Of a DNA stretch of 25,267 bases, positions 5,984 through 13,931 are shown piece after piece. Both the position numbers and the translations under genes were made by a program. The DNA is from a virus. The DNA lies in IMG/VR virus record IMGVR_UViG_3300005095_000130, positions 1 to 25,267 of that record, one strand, 5' to 3'. The first letter of the stretch is position 1. Every line of letters starts with the position of its first letter. The notes below the pieces were generated by a model. The model had not been told where the DNA came from, did no database searches, and was given only the letters and a program-made list of their open reading frames with translations.

Positions 5984-6432
5984 GCGCAAGGGTAGAGGCG
6001 GCGATTGATAGCGCCCTCGCCGAGGTGTTGATCTGGCATGAGCGCACCACGGTGCCGATCCGCGAGCTGATCCCGACCAGCATCCGGGGGCAGCGGCGAC
6101 AGAACATTCTGGATCTGCTTCGCCCCGCGCATGTGGTGCGCCAGCAGATCCTGGTTGGTGACAGGTTGGGCCCCCGCGAGTTGTCCCGCGATCTACCGGA
6201 GGCGTATGGCCTCGAGGTCCTGCTCGACCTTTTCGACGACAAACGCCTGCGCGATGCCTATGACGTCAGCAGGCGCGAGCTCAGGAACGTCAGAGCGGCC
6301 CGCACCTTGGCCGATGGATTTGCGGGCAATGAGGCCCTGCTTGCCTACATCGACGACCAGATCGCGTTTTTCGCCCGCGTGGCTGGGGTGTCGCGCACGA
6401 TACTGCATCGCCGGGGGATCCGCGTTTATTGA
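5959..6432 (+). CDS. Hypothetical protein
   Basis: A 157-residue protein read from ATG 5959, which lies after an AAGGGGGGAAGAGG ribosome-binding region inside the end of the previous gene; an earlier in-frame start at 5821 would overlap that gene far more. The protein is highly charged and helical, with many Arg/Asp/Leu repeats (LDLFDDKRLRDAYD) and no cysteine or membrane segment. I do not recognise it. It is the last gene before a rho-independent terminator, so it closes the short transcription unit that starts near 5500. It may act with the 5528 product. Confidence 0.6.
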   Translation: MAGDRDDLSARVEAAIDSALAEVLIWHERTTVPIRELIPTSIRGQRRQNILDLLRPAHVVRQQILVGDRLGPRELSRDLPEAYGLEVLLDLFDDKRLRDAYDVSRRELRNVRAARTLADGFAGNEALLAYIDDQIAFFARVAGVSRTILHRRGIRVY

Positions 6433-6470
6433 GCCATCCCCCGGTTTTTGGTAAGATTTCGCTAGGATAG

Positions 6471-6506
6471 GCAAACCCCTGCCCGGTGGCGGGGGTTTTG
6501 CTTTTT
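6471..6506 (+). terminator. Rho-independent terminator
   Basis: A GC-rich hairpin with arms GCAAACCCCTGCC (6471-6483) and GGCGGGGGTTTTGC (6488-6501) closes over a 4-base loop with one wobble and one bulge, and is followed by a T run (6502-6506). It ends the 5528-6432 transcription unit just before the tRNA. Confidence 0.8.
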
Positions 6507-6508
6507 GG

Positions 6509-6583
6509 AGCGGGGTGGAGCAACGGTAGCTCGCCGAGCTCATGACCCGGAGGTAGCGGGTTCGACTCCCGCCCCCGCGACCA
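6509..6583 (+). tRNA. tRNA-Met (CAU), initiator-like, CCA encoded
   Basis: A complete 75-base cloverleaf: acceptor AGCGGGG/CCCCGCG, D-stem GAGC/GCTC with a short 7-base loop, anticodon loop CTCATGA with CAT at 6541-6543, a perfect T-arm GCGGG-TTCGACT-CCCGC, discriminator A and an encoded CCA (6581-6583). Three features point to initiator tRNA: an unpaired 1-72 position (A-G), an A11:U24 pair, and near-identity to the bacterial fMet acceptor and D-arm. One oddity is an A30-C40 mismatch where initiators have the conserved G-C triple. An elongator Met or Ile2 identity cannot be fully excluded. The gene lies between a terminator and the terminase module. Confidence 0.85.
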
Positions 6584-6620
6584 CCGAAACACCCGTACCG
6601 CCGTTCCGGAACTCCGAAAC

Positions 6621-7136
6621 ATGCTCGGCTACAGCGCCAAGTGCCGGGTCTGCAACAGCCCGCACCGGGAGGAGATCGACGCCCGCCTGCTCGAGGGCTG
6701 GTCGCTTCGCCGTCTGTCCCGGTGGCTCAAGGAGACCTACGGCGAGGCCATCAGCACGGCCTCGCTGCACCGCCACCGCACCGCCCACCTGAACGTCACC
6801 GAAGAGGCGAAGGCCCGCCTCGAGGCCGTCCGCCCCAAGTTCGAGGAGGCGGTCGAGAAGACCCTCGACGAGATCGCCACCCTCGACGAGATTGCCCGGC
6901 TCGGCCTCGAGGTCGCCCGCTCCCTCACGCCGCTGGTCAAGGACCCCGAGGCCCGGGTGTCGAAGGCCAAGGCGGACATCTGGGCGGCGTCGCTCCGCGA
7001 GGCCCGCGAGGCGATGCGGGTAAAGCACGAGATCCTCGAAGGGAAGAAGGTGAACGTTGAGGGGAGCTTCACCGGCCTCGGCGAGCTCTTCGGTCTTGTC
7101 CTCAGCGAGGAAGCTGCTGGCGAGGTGGCGGAATGA
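6621..7136 (+). CDS. Putative terminase small subunit with zinc/HTH N-terminus
   Basis: A 171-residue protein directly upstream of and overlapping the large terminase gene, the usual position of the small subunit that recognises phage DNA. The N-terminus has CRVC (C8, C11), then GWSLRRLSRWLKE, a helix-turn-helix-like segment, then H50/H52/H56 (SLHRHRTAH), together suggesting a zinc-stabilised DNA-binding domain. The remainder is long charged helices (residues about 60-150) suited to oligomer formation. The start codon at 6621 has only a weak GGA upstream, and the tRNA ends 37 bases before it. The function is inferred from position and architecture; small terminases are poorly conserved. Confidence 0.65.
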   Translation: MLGYSAKCRVCNSPHREEIDARLLEGWSLRRLSRWLKETYGEAISTASLHRHRTAHLNVTEEAKARLEAVRPKFEEAVEKTLDEIATLDEIARLGLEVARSLTPLVKDPEARVSKAKADIWAASLREAREAMRVKHEILEGKKVNVEGSFTGLGELFGLVLSEEAAGEVAE

Positions 7137-8454
7137 CCCGGTGGCCTTCGCCCGCGAGGTCCTCCGGGTCCGCCCCTGGAGCCGCCAGGCCGAGGTGCTC
7201 GAGCTCGTGGCCCGCCATCCCTGGGTGGCGGTGCGCTCGGGCCACAAGGTGGGCAAGTCCACCAGCGCGGCCATCCTCGCGCTCTGGTGGGTGCTTACCC
7301 GTTCGAGGGGGCGCGTGGTGCTGACGGCCCCGGCCGACCACCAGGTCAAGAACATCCTCTGGCCCGAGCTAAGGCGGCTCTACCGTCAGGCTGCCGTCCC
7401 GCTTGGGGGCAAGCTCTACGACGACCACCGCTCGGGGCTCAAGTACGAGGACGGGCGTGAGGTGCTGGGGCTCACCACCAACGAGGCCGAGCGCATTGCG
7501 GGCCTTTCGAGCCCGAACCTCTTCTTCATCGTGGACGAGGCCGCCGGCTACCCCGAGGAGCTCTTTGAGGCGGTCTTCGGCAACCTGGCCGGTGGGGGCA
7601 AGGTGCTGCTCCTAGGGAACCCGACGCGCACCTCCGGCACCTTCTACGAGGCCTTCCACCAAAAGCGCGACCTCTGGGCCACGGCGCACATCTCGAGCCT
7701 CGAGAGCCCCTGCATCACCGGGGCCGAGCCTTGCATCCCCGGCCTGGCGACGCCCGAGTGGGTGGAGCGGGCCAGGGCCCAGTGGGGTGGCGAAGAGAGC
7801 CCCATCTACCAGGTGCGGGTGCTCGGCGAGTTCCCGCGCCAGGCGGAGAACGCGGTGATCGGCCTCGAGCTCGTCGAGGCGGCTGCCAAGCGGTGGCCTG
7901 AGACCCCGGAGGACGGGGAACTCGAGCTCGGGGTGGACGTGGCCCGCTACGGCGACGACCGCTCGGTGATCTTCCCCCGCCGGGGCCGGAAGGCCCTCAA
8001 GCCGGTGGTGCTTCGCAGCATGGACGTGGTCGAGGTGGCGGGGAAGGTTCTCGAGACCGCCCGCGCCCTGGCCAGGCCGGGCGAGAAGCCGGTGGTGAAG
8101 GTAGACGAGATCGGGATCGGCGCCGGCGTGGCGGACCTCCTGAAGCGCTCGGGCGAGGTGCGGGTGGTTGCGGTGAACGTCGCCGAACGGGCGCAGGCCG
8201 AGGGCTACGCAAAGCTTCGGGATCAGCTCTGGTTTTCCCTGCGCGACTGGCTCGCCGAGGGCGGTGCGATCCCGCCGATACCCGAGCTCGAGGCCGAGCT
8301 GGTGGCTCCCACCTACACCTTCGACACCCAGGGGCGTATCAAGGTCGAGGCCAAGGATCAGATCAAGAAACGGCTCGGCCGCTCGCCTGACTTGGCAGAC
8401 GCCCTGGCCCTCGCCGTGAGCCGCATGGAGCAAAAGAGGAGCGTGTTCCTGTGA
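7057..8454 (+). CDS. terL: Phage terminase large subunit (ATPase/nuclease)
   Basis: The DNA-packaging motor protein. It carries a Walker A SGHKVGKST (residues 61-69), a Walker B LFFIVDEA (155-162) and a coupling-motif-like GNPTRTSG (188-195). The RNase H-like nuclease part has GVDVARYGDD (about 292-301), VDEIGIGAGV (349-358) and SPDLADALALA near 445, giving the three acidic metal sites. Length of 465 residues is normal for this terminase type. The start is uncertain: TTG 7057 gives an 80-base overlap with the preceding gene, and GTG 7141 is an alternative that still keeps both domains. The segment WRNDPVAFAREVL looks conserved, favouring the earlier start. The end overlaps the portal start as GTGA. 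Confidence 0.93.
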   Translation: MRGASPASASSSVLSSARKLLARWRNDPVAFAREVLRVRPWSRQAEVLELVARHPWVAVRSGHKVGKSTSAAILALWWVLTRSRGRVVLTAPADHQVKNILWPELRRLYRQAAVPLGGKLYDDHRSGLKYEDGREVLGLTTNEAERIAGLSSPNLFFIVDEAAGYPEELFEAVFGNLAGGGKVLLLGNPTRTSGTFYEAFHQKRDLWATAHISSLESPCITGAEPCIPGLATPEWVERARAQWGGEESPIYQVRVLGEFPRQAENAVIGLELVEAAAKRWPETPEDGELELGVDVARYGDDRSVIFPRRGRKALKPVVLRSMDVVEVAGKVLETARALARPGEKPVVKVDEIGIGAGVADLLKRSGEVRVVAVNVAERAQAEGYAKLRDQLWFSLRDWLAEGGAIPPIPELEAELVAPTYTFDTQGRIKVEAKDQIKKRLGRSPDLADALALAVSRMEQKRSVFL

Positions 8455-10475
8455 GCTTTCTTGGCAAGCTGCTGGGCGCATTCCGCCGGGGGGCGCCGCT
8501 CCCCGATCCCCGCCCGTCCATCAGCGGCGGTCTGCTGATCCCCGGCACCGAGCCCGACGCCTTCCCGATCAAAGACAAGGAGGAGCAGCTCGCGGCTTAC
8601 GCCGGTTGGGTCTATGCCGCCGCCTCGCTGATCGCCCAGGATGTGCGGGCGGCCGAGTACCATTTTTGGCGCAAGGTCGGGAAAAACCGCGACGATTGGA
8701 AAGCCGAGGAAGACCACCCTGCACTCCGCCTGCTTGCCCGTCCCTCGCCGATCCACACCTTCGGCGATCTGCTCGAGCTCACCCAGCTCTCCCTCGACCT
8801 CTCCGGCGAGGCCTTCTGGCACTTGGTGACCGACCGCGCGGGCCGCGTGGTGGGGGCGCAGTTCGTGGCCCCGCACTGGGTGCACGAGCCCGTCATCGAG
8901 GACGGGCGTCTGGCTAGCTGGCGGGTGCAGGTGCCCGGCTGGGGCGACGTGCGGCAGATCCCACGCGACGACCTGATCTGGTTCCGCTACCCGCACCCGC
9001 TGGACCCCTGGCGCGGCGCTAGCCCGGTCGAGGCCTTCGCCGCCACCTACCACTTCGACCTCTACCTGCGGGCCTACGGCGCCACCCTGATGCGCAACGA
9101 TGCGGGTATCCCCGCGGGCGTGCTCTCCGTCGAGCACGACCTCACCGAGGAAGAGGCCCTGCTTCTCCAGGAGCGCTGGAAGGACCGCTACTACCGCCGC
9201 CGGGACGGGATCGCGGTGCTCGGTAAGGGCGCGAAGTTCCAGCCGATCGCGATTCCGCTTTCGGACATCAAGTTCCTCGAGGTCGGCCGTTTCACCCGCG
9301 ACCAGATCCTGGGCATCTACCGCGTGCCCGCGAGCAAGCTCGGCCTCGTCGAGGACGTGAACCGGGCCAACGCCGAGGCCAACGACCGCACCTACCGGGC
9401 CAACGCGCTGAGGCCCAGGCTCCGCCGCCTCGAGGAGGCGATCAACGTCTACGTCCTGCCCCGCCTGATTGGTGCCCAGGCCCGGCAGTACTACTTCGAG
9501 TTCGAGGACCCGGTCGAGGAGGACCCCGAGCTCGAGCTCCAGTGGCTCTCCACCGGCCTGAAGAGCGGGGCGGTGACGGTGAACGAGTACCGCGAGGCCG
9601 CAGGGCTCGACCCCCTGCCCGGCGGCGACCGCGTGCTGTTGCCGGCATCGTTGACGCCGACCGAGCTCAAGGGCGCTTCCAGGCCCCAGGCCCGGGCGGC
9701 CAGCGACGACCGCGACCTCGAGCTCGTCGCCCTCCGCTTTCTGGCCAAGCAGGACCCGCTTGAGCGCGAGGCCAAAAGCCGCATCCGCGCGCTCTTTTCC
9801 AAGGAACAAAAGCTCGTGCTCAAGGCCTTCCGCGAGCTGGCGGAGACCCGCGGCCTCGAGGCCCGGGCCTGGTACGACGACCCCCTGGATGAGACCCGTG
9901 AGGACTGGGAGAAGACCCTCGCCGAGATCTGGCGGAGGGCGCTTGAGGTGGGCTGGGGCCTAGTTGCCGCCGATCTCGCTTCGGAGCTGGCCTGGTCGGT
10001 GTACGAGCCGCTTGCCGTCGAGTACGCCGCCCGGCACGCGGCGCTCAACGTCTCGCTGATCCAGGAGACGACCCGGAAGAGGATCCAGGAGCTCGTCAGC
10101 CAGGCCCTGCTTGAGGGCTGGAGCAACGACAGCCTGGCCAAAGCCCTGGCCGAGCTCTACGACGGCTTCAAGGGGGCTAGGGCGGAGACTATCGCCCGCA
10201 CCGAGACCGCCCAGGCGGTGAACCGGGGCAAGTGGGAACATGCTCGCGAGGCGGCCCGCCGGTATGGCCTCGAGATCCGCCGCCGTTGGAGCGCGATCCT
10301 GGACCAGCGGGTCAGGCCCACCCACGCCGCCGCCCACGGGCAGACCGTCGGGTTGCACGAGCCTTATCAGGTGGGCGGTGTCTACTTGGCCCATCCGGGC
10401 GACCCGAGCGGGCCGGCCCGCGAGGTGATCAACTGCCGCTGCACGGAGGTCTTCGAGGTGGTGAAAAATGACTGA
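8451..10475 (+). CDS. Portal protein fused to a MuF-like head morphogenesis domain
   Basis: A 674-residue fusion. Residues about 30-400 are an HK97-type portal: YAGWVYAAASLIAQDV, HPALRLLARPSP, DLSGEAFWHLV and the FTRDQILGIYRVP...LG segment are hallmark stretches. The portal forms the ring through which DNA passes. Residues about 580-670 are a Phage_Mu_F domain, with a TARTETA-like helix (IARTETAQAVNRGKW), the core D-x-R-x2-TH...H and the terminal NCRC at about 660-663. These are usually two separate genes; here they are one frame without an internal stop. It starts at GTG 8451, overlapping terL by 4 bases, and overlaps the protease gene by 8. Confidence 0.9.
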   Translation: MSFLGKLLGAFRRGAPLPDPRPSISGGLLIPGTEPDAFPIKDKEEQLAAYAGWVYAAASLIAQDVRAAEYHFWRKVGKNRDDWKAEEDHPALRLLARPSPIHTFGDLLELTQLSLDLSGEAFWHLVTDRAGRVVGAQFVAPHWVHEPVIEDGRLASWRVQVPGWGDVRQIPRDDLIWFRYPHPLDPWRGASPVEAFAATYHFDLYLRAYGATLMRNDAGIPAGVLSVEHDLTEEEALLLQERWKDRYYRRRDGIAVLGKGAKFQPIAIPLSDIKFLEVGRFTRDQILGIYRVPASKLGLVEDVNRANAEANDRTYRANALRPRLRRLEEAINVYVLPRLIGAQARQYYFEFEDPVEEDPELELQWLSTGLKSGAVTVNEYREAAGLDPLPGGDRVLLPASLTPTELKGASRPQARAASDDRDLELVALRFLAKQDPLEREAKSRIRALFSKEQKLVLKAFRELAETRGLEARAWYDDPLDETREDWEKTLAEIWRRALEVGWGLVAADLASELAWSVYEPLAVEYAARHAALNVSLIQETTRKRIQELVSQALLEGWSNDSLAKALAELYDGFKGARAETIARTETAQAVNRGKWEHAREAARRYGLEIRRRWSAILDQRVRPTHAAAHGQTVGLHEPYQVGGVYLAHPGDPSGPAREVINCRCTEVFEVVKND

Positions 10476-11550
10476 AAAGCTCGAGCTCAGAGGTGCCCTG
10501 CTCCGCGCGCCCGACGAAGGGCGCGTGGTTCGTTTCAGGGCCTCGACGCCGGCGGTGGACCGCCACGGCACCATCGTGCGCCCCGAGGGGATCCGCGCCG
10601 AGAAGTTCGCCAAGAACCCGGTCTTCCTTTGGGGCCACGACGGTTACGGCGGCCTGGTGCCGCCCGACCCCGAATCGGTGATCGGGCGGGTGGTGGCCTG
10701 GGAGAAGTCGCCCGAGGCCTTCGACGTCGACGTCGAGTTTGCCCCCGCCGAGGTCAACCCAAGGGCCGAGATGGCCTTCCGCCTGGTGAAGGCGGGGTTT
10801 TTGAACGCGGTCTCCATCGGCTTCCTGCCGCTTCGCTGGCACGAGGAGCGCGTCCCCGGCGAGGGCGGGGCCGAGGAGGTCCGCGTGGTCTACGACGAGG
10901 TGGAGCTCCTCGAGGTCAGCCTGGTGCCGGTGCCGTCGAACCCCGAGGCGGTGGCCCTGGCCCGCGACATCGCCACCGCTCTCACCCGCGGGGTGGTGCC
11001 CCGGGACGTGAGCGAGAAGCTCGCCTCCGAGGACACCCCCTGGAAGAAGCCGAACCTCGAGGACTTCACTGAGAAATCCTGGGACGAGCTCACCGAGCGG
11101 GAGAAGCGGCGCATCGCCGGCCACTACGCCTGGGCGCCCAAGCTTCCGCCAGAGCGCTTCTCCGACCTAAAACTGCCGCACCACCGCCCTGAGGACGGCG
11201 CCGTGGTCTGGAACGGCGTGCGGGCGGCGATGGCCGCCCTCTTCGGCGCCCGGGGCGGCGTCGACATCCCCGACGAGGACCGGCGCAAGGTCTACAACCA
11301 TCTGGCGCGTCACTACCGCCAGTTCGACAAGGAGCCCCCGGAGTTCAAGCGCTACACAGCGGAGGAGCTCCGGGCCCTCTTCCCTGATCTGGTGGCCGAC
11401 GCGGAGCCGCGCGGCGAGGCCTCTCCCCCGGAAGGGGCAGACCTCGAGGCCGAAGCGGCAGCGCTCCGCGAGGCGCTAAGGGCCTTCAAGGCCAAGGTGG
11501 CTGCGGGGGTGCTCCGCAGCCGAATCGAGCAACTGCTCAAGGAGGTTTGA
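10468..11550 (+). CDS. HK97-like prohead protease (S78) with extra C-terminal domain
   Basis: Capsid maturation protease. The N-terminal about 180 residues match peptidase family S78: the catalytic His lies in FLWGHD (H57) and the catalytic Ser in LNAVSIGF (S115), followed by the LEVSLVPVPSNPEA strand-turn that marks the family. Residues about 195-300 form an additional domain (WDELTEREKRRIAGHYAW ... LPHH ... RGGVDIPDEDRRKVYNHLARHY) that is not part of the classic protease. From memory, similar extensions occur in other phage proteases. The last about 50 residues are a charged coiled coil (AEAAALREALRAFKAK), likely scaffold-like. ATG 10468 overlaps the portal gene; the stop lies 2 bases before the capsid start. 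Confidence 0.88.
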   Translation: MTEKLELRGALLRAPDEGRVVRFRASTPAVDRHGTIVRPEGIRAEKFAKNPVFLWGHDGYGGLVPPDPESVIGRVVAWEKSPEAFDVDVEFAPAEVNPRAEMAFRLVKAGFLNAVSIGFLPLRWHEERVPGEGGAEEVRVVYDEVELLEVSLVPVPSNPEAVALARDIATALTRGVVPRDVSEKLASEDTPWKKPNLEDFTEKSWDELTEREKRRIAGHYAWAPKLPPERFSDLKLPHHRPEDGAVVWNGVRAAMAALFGARGGVDIPDEDRRKVYNHLARHYRQFDKEPPEFKRYTAEELRALFPDLVADAEPRGEASPPEGADLEAEAAALREALRAFKAKVAAGVLRSRIEQLLKEV

Positions 11551-11552
11551 AC

Positions 11553-12788
11553 ATGGACGGGATCGTCAAAGAACTGGAACAGGCGATCGCCCCCGTGGTG
11601 GGGGAGATCAAGGAGATTCGGCAGAAGCTCTCCAAGCTTGAGGCCGCCGGCGTAAAGCCGGACGACACCAAGGTCGCGGACCTCGAGGCCCGGCTCGCCG
11701 AGCTCGAGGAGAAGACCCGCCTCATCGAGGTCGGGGTGGTCGGCAAGCCCGAGCAGAAGCGGGTGGACGTGGACACCGCCCTGCTCGCGGCCGCCGCCCG
11801 GGTGATCCCCGAGGACACCGCCATCAAGCGGGCCATCGACAGCTCGGTGATCGCCAGCGCCGGCAAGCTCAACCCCGAGCAGGCCGACGCCTTCATCGAC
11901 TTCGTGGTCAAGGAGCAGGTCGCCCTCTCGATGGCCCGGGTGCGGCGCATGACCGCCCCGCAGGCCCTCATCGAGGAGCTCGCCGTCAGCGCGCGCAAGC
12001 TGCGCAAGGCCACCGAGGGCACCGCCCCCAGCCTGGCCGACGCCGTCAGCGCCAAGCGGCGGGAGCTCTCCACCGTCGAGGTGATCTGGGCCGAGGACAT
12101 CACGCTGACCTTCCTCGAGGACAACATCGAGCGGCGCGGGGCCGAGAACCACATCGCCCGCCTGCTGGCCACCCAATTCGGCAACGACCTGGCCGACCTG
12201 GGCTGGAAGGGCGACGAGGGCCTGGCGGCCACCATCACCGACAGCAACGGGGACGGCCTCGACGACACCACCGGGCTCACCCAGGCGGATCACAACTTCC
12301 TGCGCACCAACAACGGCTGGCTCAAGATCGCCGGGAGCGACCCCGCCGCCCACGGTTACGACGCGGCTTCGGCGACGAAGGTCTCCGACATCTTCAAGGC
12401 CATGCTCAAGCTCCTGCCCGACAAGTACCGCGGGCTTGAGCTCGTCTTCTTCGTGCCCCCGGAGACCGCCGACGCCTACGCCAACGAGCTCGCGAACCGC
12501 GGCACCAACCTGGGCGACACCGTGATGGTGCAGGGGGTCCCCACCCTGCGCTACTTCGGTTACAAGGTGGTGGCCGACCCCTACCTCCGCAAGGAGGGCA
12601 ACCTCAGCCGCCGGGCGATCCTCACCATCCCCGACAACCTGGTCTTCGGCATCCAACGCGACATCACCATCGACGCCCAGTGGCAGCCGCGGAAGCGGGT
12701 GGTGGAGTACACCATCACCGCCCGCAACGACTACGAGTTCGCCAACGCCGACGCGGTGGTGCTCGCCAGCAACATCCCCGAGCTCTAA
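11553..12788 (+). CDS. Major capsid protein (HK97 fold)
   Basis: The 411-residue shell subunit. The first about 70 residues are a charged coiled coil (IKEIRQKLSKLEAAG...LEARLAELEEKTR), like the delta/scaffolding domain that HK97 proteases remove. The body contains typical capsid features: a long N-arm, the spine helix (NHIARLLATQFGNDLADLGWKGDE), and the C-terminal beta region (GVPTLRYFGYKVV, DNLVFGIQRDITID). ATG 11553 sits 7 bases after GGAGG and is preferred to TTG 11547. A short Ca-binding-like loop DSNGDGLDD at residues 230-238 is unusual. Family assignment (P2/Mu-like group within the HK97 fold) is by general pattern. Gene order after the protease supports it strongly. Confidence 0.88.
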   Translation: MDGIVKELEQAIAPVVGEIKEIRQKLSKLEAAGVKPDDTKVADLEARLAELEEKTRLIEVGVVGKPEQKRVDVDTALLAAAARVIPEDTAIKRAIDSSVIASAGKLNPEQADAFIDFVVKEQVALSMARVRRMTAPQALIEELAVSARKLRKATEGTAPSLADAVSAKRRELSTVEVIWAEDITLTFLEDNIERRGAENHIARLLATQFGNDLADLGWKGDEGLAATITDSNGDGLDDTTGLTQADHNFLRTNNGWLKIAGSDPAAHGYDAASATKVSDIFKAMLKLLPDKYRGLELVFFVPPETADAYANELANRGTNLGDTVMVQGVPTLRYFGYKVVADPYLRKEGNLSRRAILTIPDNLVFGIQRDITIDAQWQPRKRVVEYTITARNDYEFANADAVVLASNIPEL

Positions 12789-12799
12789 GGAGGTGAACC

Positions 12800-12979
12800 G
12801 TGAAGGTGAAGGCGCTTAAGCACGTGGCCTACCGCGTCGGTGACCGCGAGGTCTTCCTCCGCCCGGGGCAGGTGGCGGAGGTTCCCGACGAGGTGGTCGA
12901 GCGCAACCCCGGGTGGTTCGACCCGGTGAAGGAGCCAAAGAAGAAGACCACCCAGCAGAAGGAGGCGGCTAAGCGGTGA
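12800..12979 (+). CDS. Small head protein, LRPGQV-type
   Basis: A 59-residue protein from GTG 12800, just after a TAAGGAGGTG ribosome-binding site. It contains FLRPGQVAEVPDE, WFDPVKEPKKK and a Lys-rich tail. This is the small beta-rich, basic-tailed protein often found after phage capsid genes, of unknown but probably structural role. Its TGA overlaps the next gene's GTG (GTGA). A diverged second copy occurs at 14348. Confidence 0.7.
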   Translation: MKVKALKHVAYRVGDREVFLRPGQVAEVPDEVVERNPGWFDPVKEPKKKTTQQKEAAKR

Positions 12980-13503
12980 GCCTGGTGCCCGTCGCGGACT
13001 TGCGCGCCTACCTGCGTGAGGACGGCGCGACCGACGCCGGCCTGCAGGCGGCCCTCGAGGCTGCCGAGGCGGCGGTGGCGGCCTACATTGGGGCCCCTAC
13101 GCTCGCCGAGCGCGCGGTGACCGAGGTCCACCGCCTGCCGCGGGCGAAGACCCTGGTCGAGGTCCGCGACGGGCCCCTAACAGCCCTTTCCAAGGCGCTG
13201 CTCGACGGCGAGGAGATCACCGCCGAGCTGCAGACGTCGTTCTGGGCGGTGGCCCGCTACGAGTCCCTGCCGGAAGGGGCGGAGCTCGAGCTCCAGTTCA
13301 CCGCCGGCTGGACCTCGGTGAACCTGCCCGCCCAGGTGAAGCAGGCGGTGCTCATGGCCGCCGCCAGCATCTACGCCCGCCCCGACGCCGGCGTCGCCCG
13401 CCTGGGCAGCCCGGACGGCTCCTGGACCGGCTACCACCGGAGCTACCTCTCGCCCGACGTGCGCAAGATGCTCGAGCCCTACCGGAGGCCGTCGTGGACG
13501 TAG
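12976..13503 (+). CDS. Head-tail connector, gp6-like
   Basis: A 175-residue protein right after the capsid region, the usual place of the gp6-like adaptor that joins the portal to the tail. It has the family's N-terminal helical pair (LRAYLREDGATDAGLQAALEAAEAAVAAYIG), a central beta part (VEVRDGPLTALSKALLDGEEI) and a C-terminal helix (LPAQVKQAVLMAAASIYARP) typical of the HK97 gp6 fold. It starts at GTG 12976, with a 4-base overlap, and overlaps the next gene by 10 bases. The call is from length, helix-strand-helix arrangement and position. Confidence 0.75.
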   Translation: MSLVPVADLRAYLREDGATDAGLQAALEAAEAAVAAYIGAPTLAERAVTEVHRLPRAKTLVEVRDGPLTALSKALLDGEEITAELQTSFWAVARYESLPEGAELELQFTAGWTSVNLPAQVKQAVLMAAASIYARPDAGVARLGSPDGSWTGYHRSYLSPDVRKMLEPYRRPSWT

Positions 13504-13931
13504 AGGTCAGGGGCATCGGCGTGGTGCTGGCCACCCTGCGAAAGGTGGCCGAGGTGGACCCCCGGGGCGTGCTCGAGGAGATCGGCATGGCCATCCACCG
13601 CAGGGTGCTCGAGGGGTTCGAGCACCAGAGCGACCCCTGGGGCCGTCCCTGGAAGCCCCTCTCGCCGGAGACGATCGAGAAGAAGCGGTCGAGTCGGATC
13701 CTCGAGGACACCGGGCGGCTCCGCCAGTCCTTCGCCTGGCGCTTGCTCGGGCGCGACGCGGTGGTGGTCGGCACCAACGTCGAGTACGCGCTCTTCCACC
13801 AGTACGGCACCCGCCGCGGCCTTCCCAAGCGGCCGATGCTCCCGCTGGACGAGCACGGCGTTCACCTGCCCGGCGAGTGGATGAAGGAGATCGAGCGGAT
13901 CCTGGAGCGGCACTATGGCTTCCCCGATTGA
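13494..13931 (+). CDS. Phage virion morphogenesis protein (tail completion, gpS-like)
   Basis: A 145-residue protein beginning at GTG 13494. It shows the pattern of the phage virion morphogenesis family (P2 gpS/Mu gpG type): an N-terminal beta-helix unit ending in a helix with RVLEGFEHQ, then DPWGRPWKPLSPETIEKKR, then ILEDTGRLRQSF, then a strand GTNVEYALFHQYGTRRGLPKRPMLPL. The YALFHQYGT and PxRPML elements are strong family marks. The product is expected to complete the head-tail joint or the tail end. Overlaps of 10 bases upstream and 17 downstream fit a single late operon. Confidence 0.88.
   Translation: MDVEVRGIGVVLATLRKVAEVDPRGVLEEIGMAIHRRVLEGFEHQSDPWGRPWKPLSPETIEKKRSSRILEDTGRLRQSFAWRLLGRDAVVVGTNVEYALFHQYGTRRGLPKRPMLPLDEHGVHLPGEWMKEIERILERHYGFPD

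Noticed and set aside
6429-6457. TTGAGC-17-TAAGAT as a promoter for the tRNA and late genes
   Set aside because: The match is moderate, but it overlaps the end of a coding sequence and would read straight into the terminator at 6471, so it is doubtful.
6505-6792. Plus-strand open frame across the tRNA
   Set aside because: It is the translation of the tRNA (a typical tRNA-derived peptide) plus an off-frame part of the small-terminase gene.
8358-9809. Very long minus-strand open frame opposite the portal gene
   Set aside because: It is the mirror of a GC-rich coding frame. The plus strand has unmistakable portal motifs; the minus product is low in recognisable structure and rich in Gly/Val/Glu/Ala.
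11352-12656. Long minus-strand open frame opposite the capsid gene
   Set aside because: The plus strand encodes a clear capsid protein with a ribosome-binding site. The antisense frame is a by-product of codon bias and has no such site.
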